From Legionella taurinensis (GTDB lineage: Bacteria > Pseudomonadota > Gammaproteobacteria > Legionellales > Legionellaceae), in contig NZ_UGOZ01000001.1 of NCBI RefSeq assembly GCF_900452865.1, positions 1,674,001-1,738,000 on the forward strand: a DNA stretch of 64,000 nucleotides, given 5' to 3'. The position numbers and the translations under genes are program-made. Positions 14,939 through 23,215 of this stretch are shown piece by piece (positions within the stretch are counted from its first letter, which is position 1; each line of letters opens with the position of its first letter). Under the pieces are notes generated by a model. That model had not been told where the DNA came from, ran no database searches, and saw only the letters and a list, made by a program, of their open reading frames with translations.

Positions 14939-16156
14939 CTCTGTGCCGGACAATTTTTTAAAAAACAGTCTCATCTAAGGCAAACAGAATCCAATTTGAT
15001 AATTTAGCAAACAATTTTATATTGATTCTGTGATTGGTGAGCAAATCTCTGAGATGATCTAAGCCCAATCGAAAAAAGCTATTTTTTGGTCTTTTTTGGT
15101 TGCGTAATTTTTTAAGAGGAATAGGCTTGATAGATGCTTTCCACTCGCCAATTCGATGTGCCCAAACAAAGCCCAAGGCGAGTAAAACCAAGAGCTTTTC
15201 GATGCGCTTAGGCTCAATGACTCGTGTATCTTCAAATCGCCATCCCTTTGTTTTTAAAGAGGCAAAAAGCGTTTCTATTTCCCAACGGCGCAAATAGCAA
15301 GCAATTGCATTTTTGGGTGGTTGATTTGTGATAACAATCATCAAGTCTTCCCGAGAATTTTTGCTTCCGGCCAAATAAAGTGAGTGCCCAAAAACATGGA
15401 CTTTCATACCAAATACTTGGTGCTGATAAGGGGCTAAGTGGCTGAATAACTGTGCCGAAGCTTTAAATTTCTTTTTGCCAATACACACGTCTACGTTCCC
15501 CTTAATCCGTAAATAAAAGGGAATATTCTCTGCTACAAGCCAAGCTATGAGTGCTTTGTTAGGAAATTCTCGATCACCGAGTATGCCTTGTATTGATTCT
15601 TTACCAAACGTATTAATAAATCGAGATAATAATTCTATCTGCTCTTTACCCGTCGTGCTTCCTGCTTTTTTTAGCAGTCGCCAAAATATGGGTATGGCTA
15701 TTCCTTCATAACAAATAGACAACATAAACACATTGATTTTGGCTTTACCCCAATACCAATTTGTCCTGTCTATGGCTAAATAAACCTTGTGAGCTTTATT
15801 AAAAAACAGAGAGTATATCCAGCGAGCAATCCAGGTAAAATCTACCTCAAACTTTGAAAAAAAACGGTATACTCTTTTGTAGCGGGAATCAATGCTCGCT
15901 CTATCACCATCCATTGCAACCGCAATTTCACTTAAATTAACACTTCTCACCATAAACAAGGCTAATAACATTTGGGCAAAACAGTCAATGCGTGACTTGT
16001 GCCAATTCAATCTCTGGCTTAAAATTCCACTCAACTCGCTGATATATTTCATATTTACATCCTTTTTTAGACGAAATGATTATATGAAATACATTTAAAA
16101 TCAGCGAGTTATTTATAATATCTCATCTCTTTAAGCGTTTTTTGTCCGGCACAGAG
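14939..16156 (-). mobile_element. IS4-family insertion sequence, copy 1 (1218 bp)
   Basis: The ends are 15-bp perfect inverted repeats, CTCTGTGCCGGACAA at the left and its complement at the right. A 9-bp target repeat TGACTTCGG flanks it (14930-14938 and 16157-16165). It encodes one 364-aa transposase on the minus strand. It is nearly identical to copy 3 and less similar to copy 2. The right-hand target repeat is shared with copy 2, which starts directly after it. Confidence 0.95.
14958..16052 (-). CDS. IS4-family transposase (copy 1)
   Basis: A 364-aa DDE transposase. The first catalytic Asp lies in LAIDRTNWYWGK (about D94), the second in GDREFPNK, and the Glu in YLRRWEIETLFASLK, which matches exactly the Y-(2)-R-(3)-E-(6)-K signature of the IS4 family. 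It catalyses cut-and-paste transposition of its element. AAAGGATG precedes the ATG and the stop codon lies within 20 bases of the element end. The reading frame is intact, so the element may be active. Confidence 0.95.
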   Translation of the reverse strand: MKYISELSGILSQRLNWHKSRIDCFAQMLLALFMVRSVNLSEIAVAMDGDRASIDSRYKRVYRFFSKFEVDFTWIARWIYSLFFNKAHKVYLAIDRTNWYWGKAKINVFMLSICYEGIAIPIFWRLLKKAGSTTGKEQIELLSRFINTFGKESIQGILGDREFPNKALIAWLVAENIPFYLRIKGNVDVCIGKKKFKASAQLFSHLAPYQHQVFGMKVHVFGHSLYLAGSKNSREDLMIVITNQPPKNAIACYLRRWEIETLFASLKTKGWRFEDTRVIEPKRIEKLLVLLALGFVWAHRIGEWKASIKPIPLKKLRNQKRPKNSFFRLGLDHLRDLLTNHRINIKLFAKLSNWILFALDETVF

Positions 16157-16165
16157 TGACTTCGG

Positions 16166-17383
16166 CTTTGTGCCGGACAATTTTTTAAAAAACAGTCTCA
16201 TCTAAGGCAAACAGAATCCAATTTGATAATTTAGCAAACAATTTTATATTGATTCTGTGATTGGTGAGCAAATCTCTGAGATGATCTAAGCCCAATCGAA
16301 AAAAGCTATTTTTTGGTCTTTTTTGGTTGCGTAATTTTTTAAGAGGAATAGGCTTGATAGATGCTTTCCACTCGCCAATTCGATGTGCCCAAACAAAGCC
16401 CAAGGCGAGTAAAACCAAGAGCTTTTCGATGCGCTTAGGCTCAATGACTCGTGTATCTTCAAATCGCCATCCCTTTGTTTTTAAAGAGGCAAAAAGCGTT
16501 TCTATTTCCCAACGGCGCAAATAGCAAGCAATTGCATTTTTGGGTGGTTGATTTGTGATAACAATCATCAAGTCTTCCCGAGAATTTTTGCTTCCGGCCA
16601 AATAAAGTGAGTGCCCAAAAACATGGACTTTCATACCAAATACTTGGTGCTGATAAGGGGCTAAGTGGCTGAATAACTGTGCCGAAGCTTTAAATTTCTT
16701 TTTGCCAATACACACGTCTACGTTCCCCTTAATCCGTAAATAAAAGGGAATATTCTCTGCTACAAGCCAAGCTATGAGTGCTTTGTTAGGAAATTCTCGA
16801 TCACCGAGTATGCCTTGTATTGATTCTTTACCAAACGTATTAATAAATCGAGATAATAATTCTATCTGCTCGTGACCCGTCGTGCTTCCTGCTTTTTTTA
16901 GCAGTCGCCAAAATATGGGTATGGCTATTCCTTCATAACAAATAGACAACATAAACACATTGATTTTGGCTTTACCCCAATACCAATTTGTCCTGTCTAT
17001 GGCTAAATAAACCTTGTGAGCTTTATTAAAAAATAGAGAGTATATCCAGCGAGCGATCCAGGTAAAATCTACCTCAAACTTTGAAAAAAAACGGTATACT
17101 CTTTTGTAGCTGGAATCAATGCTCGCTCTATCACCATCCATTGCAACCGCAATTTCACTTAAATTAACACTTCTCACCATAAACCAGGCTAATAACATTT
17201 GGGCAAAACAGTCAATGCGTGACTTGTGCCAATTCAATCTCTGGCTTAAAATTCCACTCAACTCGCTGATATATTTCATATTTACATCCTTTTTTAGACG
17301 AAATGATTATATGAAATACATTTAAAATCAGCGAGTTATTTATAATATCTCATCTCTTTAAGCGTTTTTTGTCCGGCACAGAG
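16166..17383 (-). mobile_element. IS4-family insertion sequence, copy 2 (1218 bp)
   Basis: Same length and orientation as copy 1 and directly adjacent to it. Its left end reads CTTTGTGCCGGACAA (one change in the inverted repeat) and its right end is perfect. The 9-bp TGACTTCGG lies before it (16157-16165, shared with copy 1) and after it (17384-17392). It differs from copies 1 and 3 at several bases, among them changes that replace Arg by Ser, Lys by His and Leu by Trp in the transposase. Confidence 0.95.
16185..17279 (-). CDS. IS4-family transposase (copy 2)
   Basis: 364 aa with the same DDE residues and IS4 signature (YLRRWEIETLFASLK) as the other copies. Amino-acid differences: LLAWF for LLALF near residue 31, IDSSYKR for IDSRYKR near 57, and STTGHEQ for STTGKEQ near 133. 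The frame is intact. The variants mark this copy as a separate lineage from copies 1 and 3. Confidence 0.93.
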   Translation of the reverse strand: MKYISELSGILSQRLNWHKSRIDCFAQMLLAWFMVRSVNLSEIAVAMDGDRASIDSSYKRVYRFFSKFEVDFTWIARWIYSLFFNKAHKVYLAIDRTNWYWGKAKINVFMLSICYEGIAIPIFWRLLKKAGSTTGHEQIELLSRFINTFGKESIQGILGDREFPNKALIAWLVAENIPFYLRIKGNVDVCIGKKKFKASAQLFSHLAPYQHQVFGMKVHVFGHSLYLAGSKNSREDLMIVITNQPPKNAIACYLRRWEIETLFASLKTKGWRFEDTRVIEPKRIEKLLVLLALGFVWAHRIGEWKASIKPIPLKKLRNQKRPKNSFFRLGLDHLRDLLTNHRINIKLFAKLSNWILFALDETVF

Positions 17384-17506
17384 TGACTTCGGGCAATTAA
17401 AGCAATCGAGCGAGTATTAAAAGAGAACAATTTATCTGGAATCTTATACAATTAAGTGTCCGCATAGGATAAAATGATCATTTTGTGGCCATTATCAGGA
17501 TTAAGC

Positions 17507-18655
17507 ATGTTTAATTCGTTTCATATAAATGGAGTACGAGCATTTGATGCAAAACATTATCAAATAGCTAAGGACTTTTTTCTTCAAGCAATTGATATAA
17601 ATCCAGAAGTAGCAGAAAGCCATCTTTATTTAGGAAAATGCTTCTTTTTTTGTGATGAAAAACAACAAGCGATTCCCCCTATAAAAAAATTCATTGAATT
17701 AAGGCAAAGTCATTCAGATGACGTGGCCAATGTGTCTTATGCATTCGATTTATTAGGCCAATGTTATGAAGCGGAAAACAAGGACACTGCGGCGTTAACC
17801 TGTTACGAGACGGCAACCAAAATTTATCCGTCTGGCGCTTCTGCTTGGAATAACATGGGTTTGCTTTATATCAAATCGGCTCGTCATTTACTTGAAACAG
17901 ACCTGGCAAACAGCGCCAAACTGTTTAAAGGCGCACTGGCTTTTATCACAAAAGCCTTGGAAATAGCCAGTGACAACCCGGTGTTTTTACACAGTGCTGC
18001 CAGTTGGTATGAACAATACATTGAAGTACTTGAACGAGTCGTTGAAGACAACGATGCTGTACAGAAGAATAAAGCAGGCAACTTTAGTTACGCACTCATT
18101 TATTACCGAAAAGCATTAGCGGTATGTAGCGAAAACGACGTCGTATTAAGAAACATTATTTTATCTAACCTTACCGACTGTTTAGCGCAATATGGTCATC
18201 ATTTTTATAAAAATAAAGAGTATAAAAAGGCGCAAGAAACTTATATGGAAGCACTTCAGCTTGATCCGGAACATCTTATTGTCATTAATCAAATAGGGAT
18301 GTCTCTTTTTAAACAGGATTGTTTCCCGGAATCAAGAAAATACTTTTCTTCCATCCTGGATAAAACAGACGATAAACAAGAAATTGCGGATGCCTGGTTA
18401 AACATTGCTTGCACTTACAGATTAGAGAAAAAGTGGAGTGACGCTGAAGAAGCCCTTAGCCAAGCAAAAAAATTCGCACCCGAAGACTCGTCTATTGCCG
18501 AGGAAGAAATGACATTGAATCAATCAAAATTAAATGCTCTTCTTCTATCTGCACCTCAAACATTATTTGGCAGCTCAAATCCTGATTCTCCAGGTGCTGT
18601 GAATAAAAAAGCCCAAGAATCCGGTTCGGATTTGAGTGTAACAAGAATGTTCTGA
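17507..18655 (+). CDS. TPR-repeat protein (putative effector)
   Basis: A 382-aa protein built of tetratricopeptide repeats: FDAKHYQIAKDFFLQAIDIN near the start, ALTCYETATKIYPSGASAWN, ALIYYRKALAVCSENDVVL, KAQETYMEALQLDPEHLIVI and a final DAEEALSQAKKFAPED unit, roughly seven repeats over residues 5-330. TPRs form a superhelix for protein binding. The ATG 17507 with AGGATTA was preferred; an in-frame ATG at 17474 adds 11 residues and also has an AGGATAA site. No signal peptide is evident. The tail is Ser/Pro-rich. IS copy 2 ends about 120 bases upstream, so its promoter may be IS-derived or newly made. Confidence 0.8.
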   Translation: MFNSFHINGVRAFDAKHYQIAKDFFLQAIDINPEVAESHLYLGKCFFFCDEKQQAIPPIKKFIELRQSHSDDVANVSYAFDLLGQCYEAENKDTAALTCYETATKIYPSGASAWNNMGLLYIKSARHLLETDLANSAKLFKGALAFITKALEIASDNPVFLHSAASWYEQYIEVLERVVEDNDAVQKNKAGNFSYALIYYRKALAVCSENDVVLRNIILSNLTDCLAQYGHHFYKNKEYKKAQETYMEALQLDPEHLIVINQIGMSLFKQDCFPESRKYFSSILDKTDDKQEIADAWLNIACTYRLEKKWSDAEEALSQAKKFAPEDSSIAEEEMTLNQSKLNALLLSAPQTLFGSSNPDSPGAVNKKAQESGSDLSVTRMF

Positions 18656-18711
18656 AGCAGGTGGGTTGATTGCCCGCTTGCGGCCAAACCCATTTGATGC
18701 TGTCCTAAATG

Positions 18712-18757
18712 CTGCTCGCCTCCCCTCTTCCTCAAGCGACAGAGGGGAGGCGAGCAG
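18712..18757. terminator. Long GC-rich hairpin between convergent genes (17-bp stem)
   Basis: CTGCTCGCCTCCCCTCT at 18712-18728 pairs without mismatch with 18741-18757, leaving a 12-base loop. It lies 56 bases after the TPR gene and 8 bases before the end of a convergent gene, so it is suitably placed as a two-way terminator, although T tracts are poor on both sides. Confidence 0.5.
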
Positions 18758-18765
18758 GCAATAAA

Positions 18766-19047
18766 TTACGCGTTTTGAGGCTGAGGGATACTTTTCAGTT
18801 GCGCTTTCACTAACTTCGTGATCTCATCCAGCATGTATTCGCAGGCGTCCTGATTGTCCGGGTACTGTTTGTAGATCGTGTTGGTTAGAAAAGCCGACAG
18901 CGCCTGGGCCACCAATTGACGGCTGCGTAACGGATTCGGCAATTGCTCTACCGATTTCTGCAGGGCTGACAACAGGTTTTGTCCGACAAAATTCATCGCT
19001 TTTGTATACTCTTCGGCCGTTAAGGCATCGTTTTGAGTCGCGTTCAT
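18766..19047 (-). CDS. Hypothetical helical protein (93 aa)
   Basis: A 93-aa protein starting MNATQNDALTAEEYTKAMNF. It seems to be a small all-helical bundle with a Leu/Ala-rich middle (LLSALQKSVEQLPN, QALSAFLTNTIYK) and acidic DACEYMLDEITKLVKA. ATG 19047 has AAAGGACAG upstream; the open frame continues 105 bases further but without such a site. No domain is recognised. It is not visibly linked with the genes on either side. Confidence 0.6.
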   Translation of the reverse strand: MNATQNDALTAEEYTKAMNFVGQNLLSALQKSVEQLPNPLRSRQLVAQALSAFLTNTIYKQYPDNQDACEYMLDEITKLVKAQLKSIPQPQNA

Positions 19048-19140
19048 GCTCTGTCCTTTTAATTCATAGGGCCCGCGATTATAGAGTGTCTCTCCACACA
19101 CTGCAATGCAGATGCCCAGCGTAAAATCATAAACAAGAAA

Positions 19141-19160
19141 GGCAACCAGCAAAGGTTGCC
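19141..19160 (-). terminator. Rho-independent terminator for the double-HEPN gene
   Basis: GGCAACC-AGCAAA-GGTTGCC forms a 7-bp stem with a 6-base loop. Read leftward it is followed by TTTCTTGTTT, a fair T tract, about 100 bases beyond the end of the leftward gene at 19260. Confidence 0.6.
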
Positions 19161-19259
19161 TCTCTACGGATCAAATAGTACCAAGGGATTATTTCAAAAC
19201 CCCGTGAGACAGGCTATCGCCTTCTCAGTCACCTGGCTTCTTTCAGAAAGTCGACACCG

Positions 19260-21818
19260 TTATTTAAACACTACCCCAGGCAATTCAATAGTCGCCCGTC
19301 TGCTCTTGCCTTTTTCCGCCGATTTAACCTGGGGAGCAAAAAACAGATTGCCATGGCCACAGACCTTCGTCCATTCCTCATTCTCTTTTGCTGTCACCAG
19401 AACACCGGGATGCAACTCTTTTGCATTGGCCTTTTCTGTTTCTTTCCTCATTTTCTCTCGTTTTAATGCAGGTTTTAATTCGATAAGTAATCGAATAACC
19501 ATGTCTGCTGTTTTCTTTTCCCTGTAATCCTGCTGCAGGTAAATGTCATTTTGATTGTCAACGAGCGGGTTTCCGTGCTCGAGGTAATTTCGAAACAATC
19601 GTAAATCGGAATAGCCATTCGCTATCAAAGGACAAACAGCTAATTCCTTGTAGGTCTTGATGGTTTCCAGGTGTTGCAGGATCTGACCGATGTGGTATTC
19701 CAGTGCATCATTGAGTTTAGGGTTTTTCACCAGGAAGTTCGACAGGGGTTCACTTCCCTGATCCAGAAGGTCTGCCTCCCATTCCGCGATGGTATTAAAG
19801 AATGGCGAGTCCGTCCAATACCCTTCTTCTATCAGAAATTCTTCAATATCAGATAAGGATTCGAGGGTGGCCTCAATGCGTTTTAGAGGATTGAGCTGAT
19901 GCTCCTTGTTTACCGGTTCAAGTAAATATTTTGCCAATTTCCTAATGCCCTCTAATCCGTCAAACTTAGACTCCCTGTCTGCCTCTCGTTTTTCACTGGC
20001 CGCTTTTTCATCCAATCGTTTCTTTTCTCGATCAGCCAGCGTTGAAGGTTTAGCGATGGCGTTGTCCAACAGGGTGCTTAGTTCCTTGTATTTCTCCCCC
20101 AGTTCCTTACGCGGCAGGCATTGCAGAATCATGCCTTTCTGCATTTTAGAAACTGCCCCGGCCTGGCCTGCAAAAATGGCTAAGCTGAGTTCAATAATGT
20201 CCTTCGCGGCTTTGAATTGTTCCAAATAGTGGATGAACTCCTTTTCACTCGCTGACAAGACATGTTTTTGGGCAGCGGCCTGATCTGGCGTATCAACCTC
20301 CTGTTTACCTGAGTCATTGTTATTATTATTGCCGCCGTCACCTTTCTTCTGCAAACTGACCGCTTCCCTTTTTAACAGGTGTTGCCAGTAAGACGCCGGA
20401 TCATGGGTGTATTTTCCAAGGCTCTGTTCGCGTAACCAGATGAGTTGATTGAGTTTCATCCCAAGCGTATGCATATCCTGCGCAAAAACCTGCTGCAGCA
20501 AACCGTTATCGCCTAAAAATTGTTCTATTCGGTATTTTAAATCCCTTTCATCCTGGTGAGTAATCGCATCGCGAATAACAATAAAAGCACGCCAATCCGT
20601 GGTGGGGTCGAGATCAATTAAAAATTTGGAAAAATTTTTGCCCGTGATTAGCTCACCCAGACTCTGAAGCCGACGCAGCGCGGCATGCCGTTCTACCTTT
20701 TTTGAAACATCGTAACCGGATCTTAGGTTAAGCAATTGAATGGAGGGTGCTTCCGATTCTGGCCATAGCGGCAATTTCATGCGGGCGGTGCTGTCGTGAC
20801 TCAGATTCAATAATTTAATCAGGCTTTGAATATCATTAAAGTAAGTGATGATGCATTTACTGGCTGCAAATTCAGGCCTTGGGACCGTGATTGGCTTGTC
20901 GGGTGCGATGAGAGTTACAGCGAGCGCGTGGAAAAAATTCCTAAGGGTAGGAAGATCTTTTTCAATAATAGTCAAGGCAGCGTGGGGAATCATTAATTGC
21001 AAATCACCCACTTCAGCGATTAAATGGAAAGCGCTGTCGATGTTTACTCTATCGGGCGAGGTGGTTTTCTGGCCGATTACAGGCACGAGCGCCGCTTTCT
21101 GCATCGACGGCTCAATCATGATGCCACCCAAGTGTTCAAACGAAAGCCAGTTAAAGGACGAGGCTTCAAGAGCCTTATCAAATCTTTTTCTTAAATCAGG
21201 AGACAATTGCTGGATCACGGAACACATTTTTTGTATCAGAATGCGATTTTGTTCATCGCGTGTATCTTTTATTGCCTGCATTGCCAAACTGGAAATATTT
21301 TTGGGCATTTTTTTGAATCGAGCCTCAAGGGTATGGTATTTTATCAGGAAATCAATCAATTTAATGACGTAGAGTACTCGTTTCGCATCGGTTGTGTAAT
21401 GATTAAGCGGCTGGTTTTTCAGCGAGGCATACTCCTGTAAAAATTCAGGGCGATAGTGTTTGTCAAATGAGGCACTGGCTTTGCGCTGTTTCATGGCCAT
21501 AATGCGCCCGGCTTCCGCATCCTCCGCGCCGGCTGTAACCAGTTCATAATAAAGATTGATATTGTCGTTATCCGCAGCCAACCGCAGCGCACTCCGCGCA
21601 TACTGATTCAGGTTAAGATCAATGCCAAGATTACGGCAATGGAGCACCAGTATTTTTATTAATTTCAGGGCCTCATCATCGTCCATGCGGCAATGCAGAC
21701 ACGCCAGGTAAAATGCTTTTTCAAATTCATGATTGGTCAGGAGCTTATGGATTGATTGACCATTTTTTATCTTGTCAAAGTCTATTTGTTTAATTTCAAG
21801 TAATACTGCTTCAAACAT
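19260..21818 (-). CDS. Large protein with two HEPN-type RxxxxH motifs (putative effector)
   Basis: An 852-aa soluble protein. An ankyrin-like stretch (ARSALRLAADNDNINLYYEL) lies near residues 74-93. Two separate segments carry the HEPN RNase signature R-(N/D)-xxx-H: IRDAITHQDE (R416, H421) and FRNYLEHGNP (R743, H748), each at the end of a long-helix region, as in HEPN nucleases and HepT-type toxins. An Asn run (NNNNN) in a charged linker near residue 500 and a Lys/Glu-rich coiled coil at 575-625 separate the two. The C-terminus is basic. The start at 21818 was chosen over TTG/ATG codons up to 21863 because GGGTGAGG precedes it. If the HEPN sites are active, it would cut RNA, perhaps in the host; inactive HEPN domains also exist. 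Confidence 0.6.
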   Translation of the reverse strand: MFEAVLLEIKQIDFDKIKNGQSIHKLLTNHEFEKAFYLACLHCRMDDDEALKLIKILVLHCRNLGIDLNLNQYARSALRLAADNDNINLYYELVTAGAEDAEAGRIMAMKQRKASASFDKHYRPEFLQEYASLKNQPLNHYTTDAKRVLYVIKLIDFLIKYHTLEARFKKMPKNISSLAMQAIKDTRDEQNRILIQKMCSVIQQLSPDLRKRFDKALEASSFNWLSFEHLGGIMIEPSMQKAALVPVIGQKTTSPDRVNIDSAFHLIAEVGDLQLMIPHAALTIIEKDLPTLRNFFHALAVTLIAPDKPITVPRPEFAASKCIITYFNDIQSLIKLLNLSHDSTARMKLPLWPESEAPSIQLLNLRSGYDVSKKVERHAALRRLQSLGELITGKNFSKFLIDLDPTTDWRAFIVIRDAITHQDERDLKYRIEQFLGDNGLLQQVFAQDMHTLGMKLNQLIWLREQSLGKYTHDPASYWQHLLKREAVSLQKKGDGGNNNNNDSGKQEVDTPDQAAAQKHVLSASEKEFIHYLEQFKAAKDIIELSLAIFAGQAGAVSKMQKGMILQCLPRKELGEKYKELSTLLDNAIAKPSTLADREKKRLDEKAASEKREADRESKFDGLEGIRKLAKYLLEPVNKEHQLNPLKRIEATLESLSDIEEFLIEEGYWTDSPFFNTIAEWEADLLDQGSEPLSNFLVKNPKLNDALEYHIGQILQHLETIKTYKELAVCPLIANGYSDLRLFRNYLEHGNPLVDNQNDIYLQQDYREKKTADMVIRLLIELKPALKREKMRKETEKANAKELHPGVLVTAKENEEWTKVCGHGNLFFAPQVKSAEKGKSRRATIELPGVVFK

Positions 21819-21909
21819 TGCCTCACCCGATACAACCATTAATACAGCACGCATTCTATTCAAAATACATTAAGGAAAAATTAACTTGGTTAAATAGAGA
21901 TCAATTCTT

Positions 21910-23127
21910 CTCTGTGCCGGACAATTTTTTAAAAAACAGTCTCATCTAAGGCAAACAGAATCCAATTTGATAATTTAGCAAACAATTTTATATTGATTCT
22001 GTGATTGGTGAGCAAATCTCTGAGATGATCTAAGCCCAATCGAAAAAAGCTATTTTTTGGTCTTTTTTGGTTGCGTAATTTTTTAAGAGGAATAGGCTTG
22101 ATAGATGCTTTCCACTCGCCAATTCGATGTGCCCAAACAAAGCCCAAGGCGAGTAAAACCAAGAGCTTTTCGATGCGCTTAGGCTCAATGACTCGTGTAT
22201 CTTCAAATCGCCATCCCTTTGTTTTTAAAGAGGCAAAAAGCGTTTCTATTTCCCAACGGCGCAAATAGCAAGCAATTGCATTTTTGGGTGGTTGATTTGT
22301 GATAACAATCATCAAGTCTTCCCGAGAATTTTTGCTTCCGGCCAAATAAAGTGAGTGCCCAAAAACATGGACTTTCATACCAAATACTTGGTGCTGATAA
22401 GGGGCTAAGTGGCTGAATAACTGTGCCGAAGCTTTAAATTTCTTTTTGCCAATACACACGTCTACGTTCCCCTTAATCCGTAAATAAAAGGGAATATTCT
22501 CTGCTACAAGCCAAGCTATGAGTGCTTTGTTAGGAAATTCTCGATCACCGAGTATGCCTTGTATTGATTCTTTACCAAACGTATTAATAAATCGAGATAA
22601 TAATTCTATCTGCTCTTTACCCGTCGTGCCTCCTGCTTTTTTTAGCAGTCGCCAAAATATGGGTATGGCTATTCCTTCATAACAAATAGACAACATAAAC
22701 ACATTGATTTTGGCTTTACCCCAATACCAATTTGTCCTGTCTATGGCTAAATAAACCTTGTGAGCTTTATTAAAAAACAGAGAGTATATCCAGCGAGCAA
22801 TCCAGGTAAAATCTACCTCAAACTTTGAAAAAAAACGGTATACTCTTTTGTAGCGGGAATCAATGCTCGCTCTATCACCATCCATTGCAACCGCAATTTC
22901 ACTTAAATTAACACTTCTCACCATAAACAAGGCTAATAACATTTGGGCAAAACAGTCAATGCGTGACTTGTGCCAATTCAATCTCTGGCTTAAAATTCCA
23001 CTCAACTCGCTGATATATTTCATATTTACATCCTTTTTTAGACGAAATGATTATATGAAATACATTTAAAATCAGCGAGTTATTTATAATATCTCATCTC
23101 TTTAAGCGTTTTTTGTCCGGCACAGAG
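21910..23127 (-). mobile_element. IS4-family insertion sequence, copy 3 (1218 bp)
   Basis: Identical in length, ends and orientation to copy 1, with 15-bp perfect terminal repeats. Its 9-bp target repeat TCAATTCTT (21901-21909 and 23128-23136) differs from that of copies 1 and 2, so it entered separately. It sits in the divergent gap between the double-HEPN gene and the gene at 23216 and must have separated their promoters. Confidence 0.95.
21929..23023 (-). CDS. IS4-family transposase (copy 3)
   Basis: 364 aa, intact, with the DDE and Y-(2)-R-(3)-E-(6)-K residues of the other copies. It shares the IDSRYKR, LLALF and GKEQ residues of copy 1 and differs from it by Gly for Ser in the KKAGGTTGKEQ stretch, so copies 1 and 3 are close relatives. 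Confidence 0.94.
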   Translation of the reverse strand: MKYISELSGILSQRLNWHKSRIDCFAQMLLALFMVRSVNLSEIAVAMDGDRASIDSRYKRVYRFFSKFEVDFTWIARWIYSLFFNKAHKVYLAIDRTNWYWGKAKINVFMLSICYEGIAIPIFWRLLKKAGGTTGKEQIELLSRFINTFGKESIQGILGDREFPNKALIAWLVAENIPFYLRIKGNVDVCIGKKKFKASAQLFSHLAPYQHQVFGMKVHVFGHSLYLAGSKNSREDLMIVITNQPPKNAIACYLRRWEIETLFASLKTKGWRFEDTRVIEPKRIEKLLVLLALGFVWAHRIGEWKASIKPIPLKKLRNQKRPKNSFFRLGLDHLRDLLTNHRINIKLFAKLSNWILFALDETVF

Positions 23128-23215
23128 TCAATTCTTGGCCTTGCTCCTCTCTTAAGCTTCCCATAAGATTTAATTTGTACAATATAAGCACTTTAAATTC
23201 ACTCTGATTTAAATA

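Noticed and set aside
14861-14974. N-terminal extension of the methyltransferase-like protein
   Set aside because: The added residues come partly from the end of IS copy 1, so they cannot be part of the original gene.
17384-23136. Composite transposon formed by IS copies 2 and 3
   Set aside because: Target repeats of the two copies differ, so the segment did not move as one unit.
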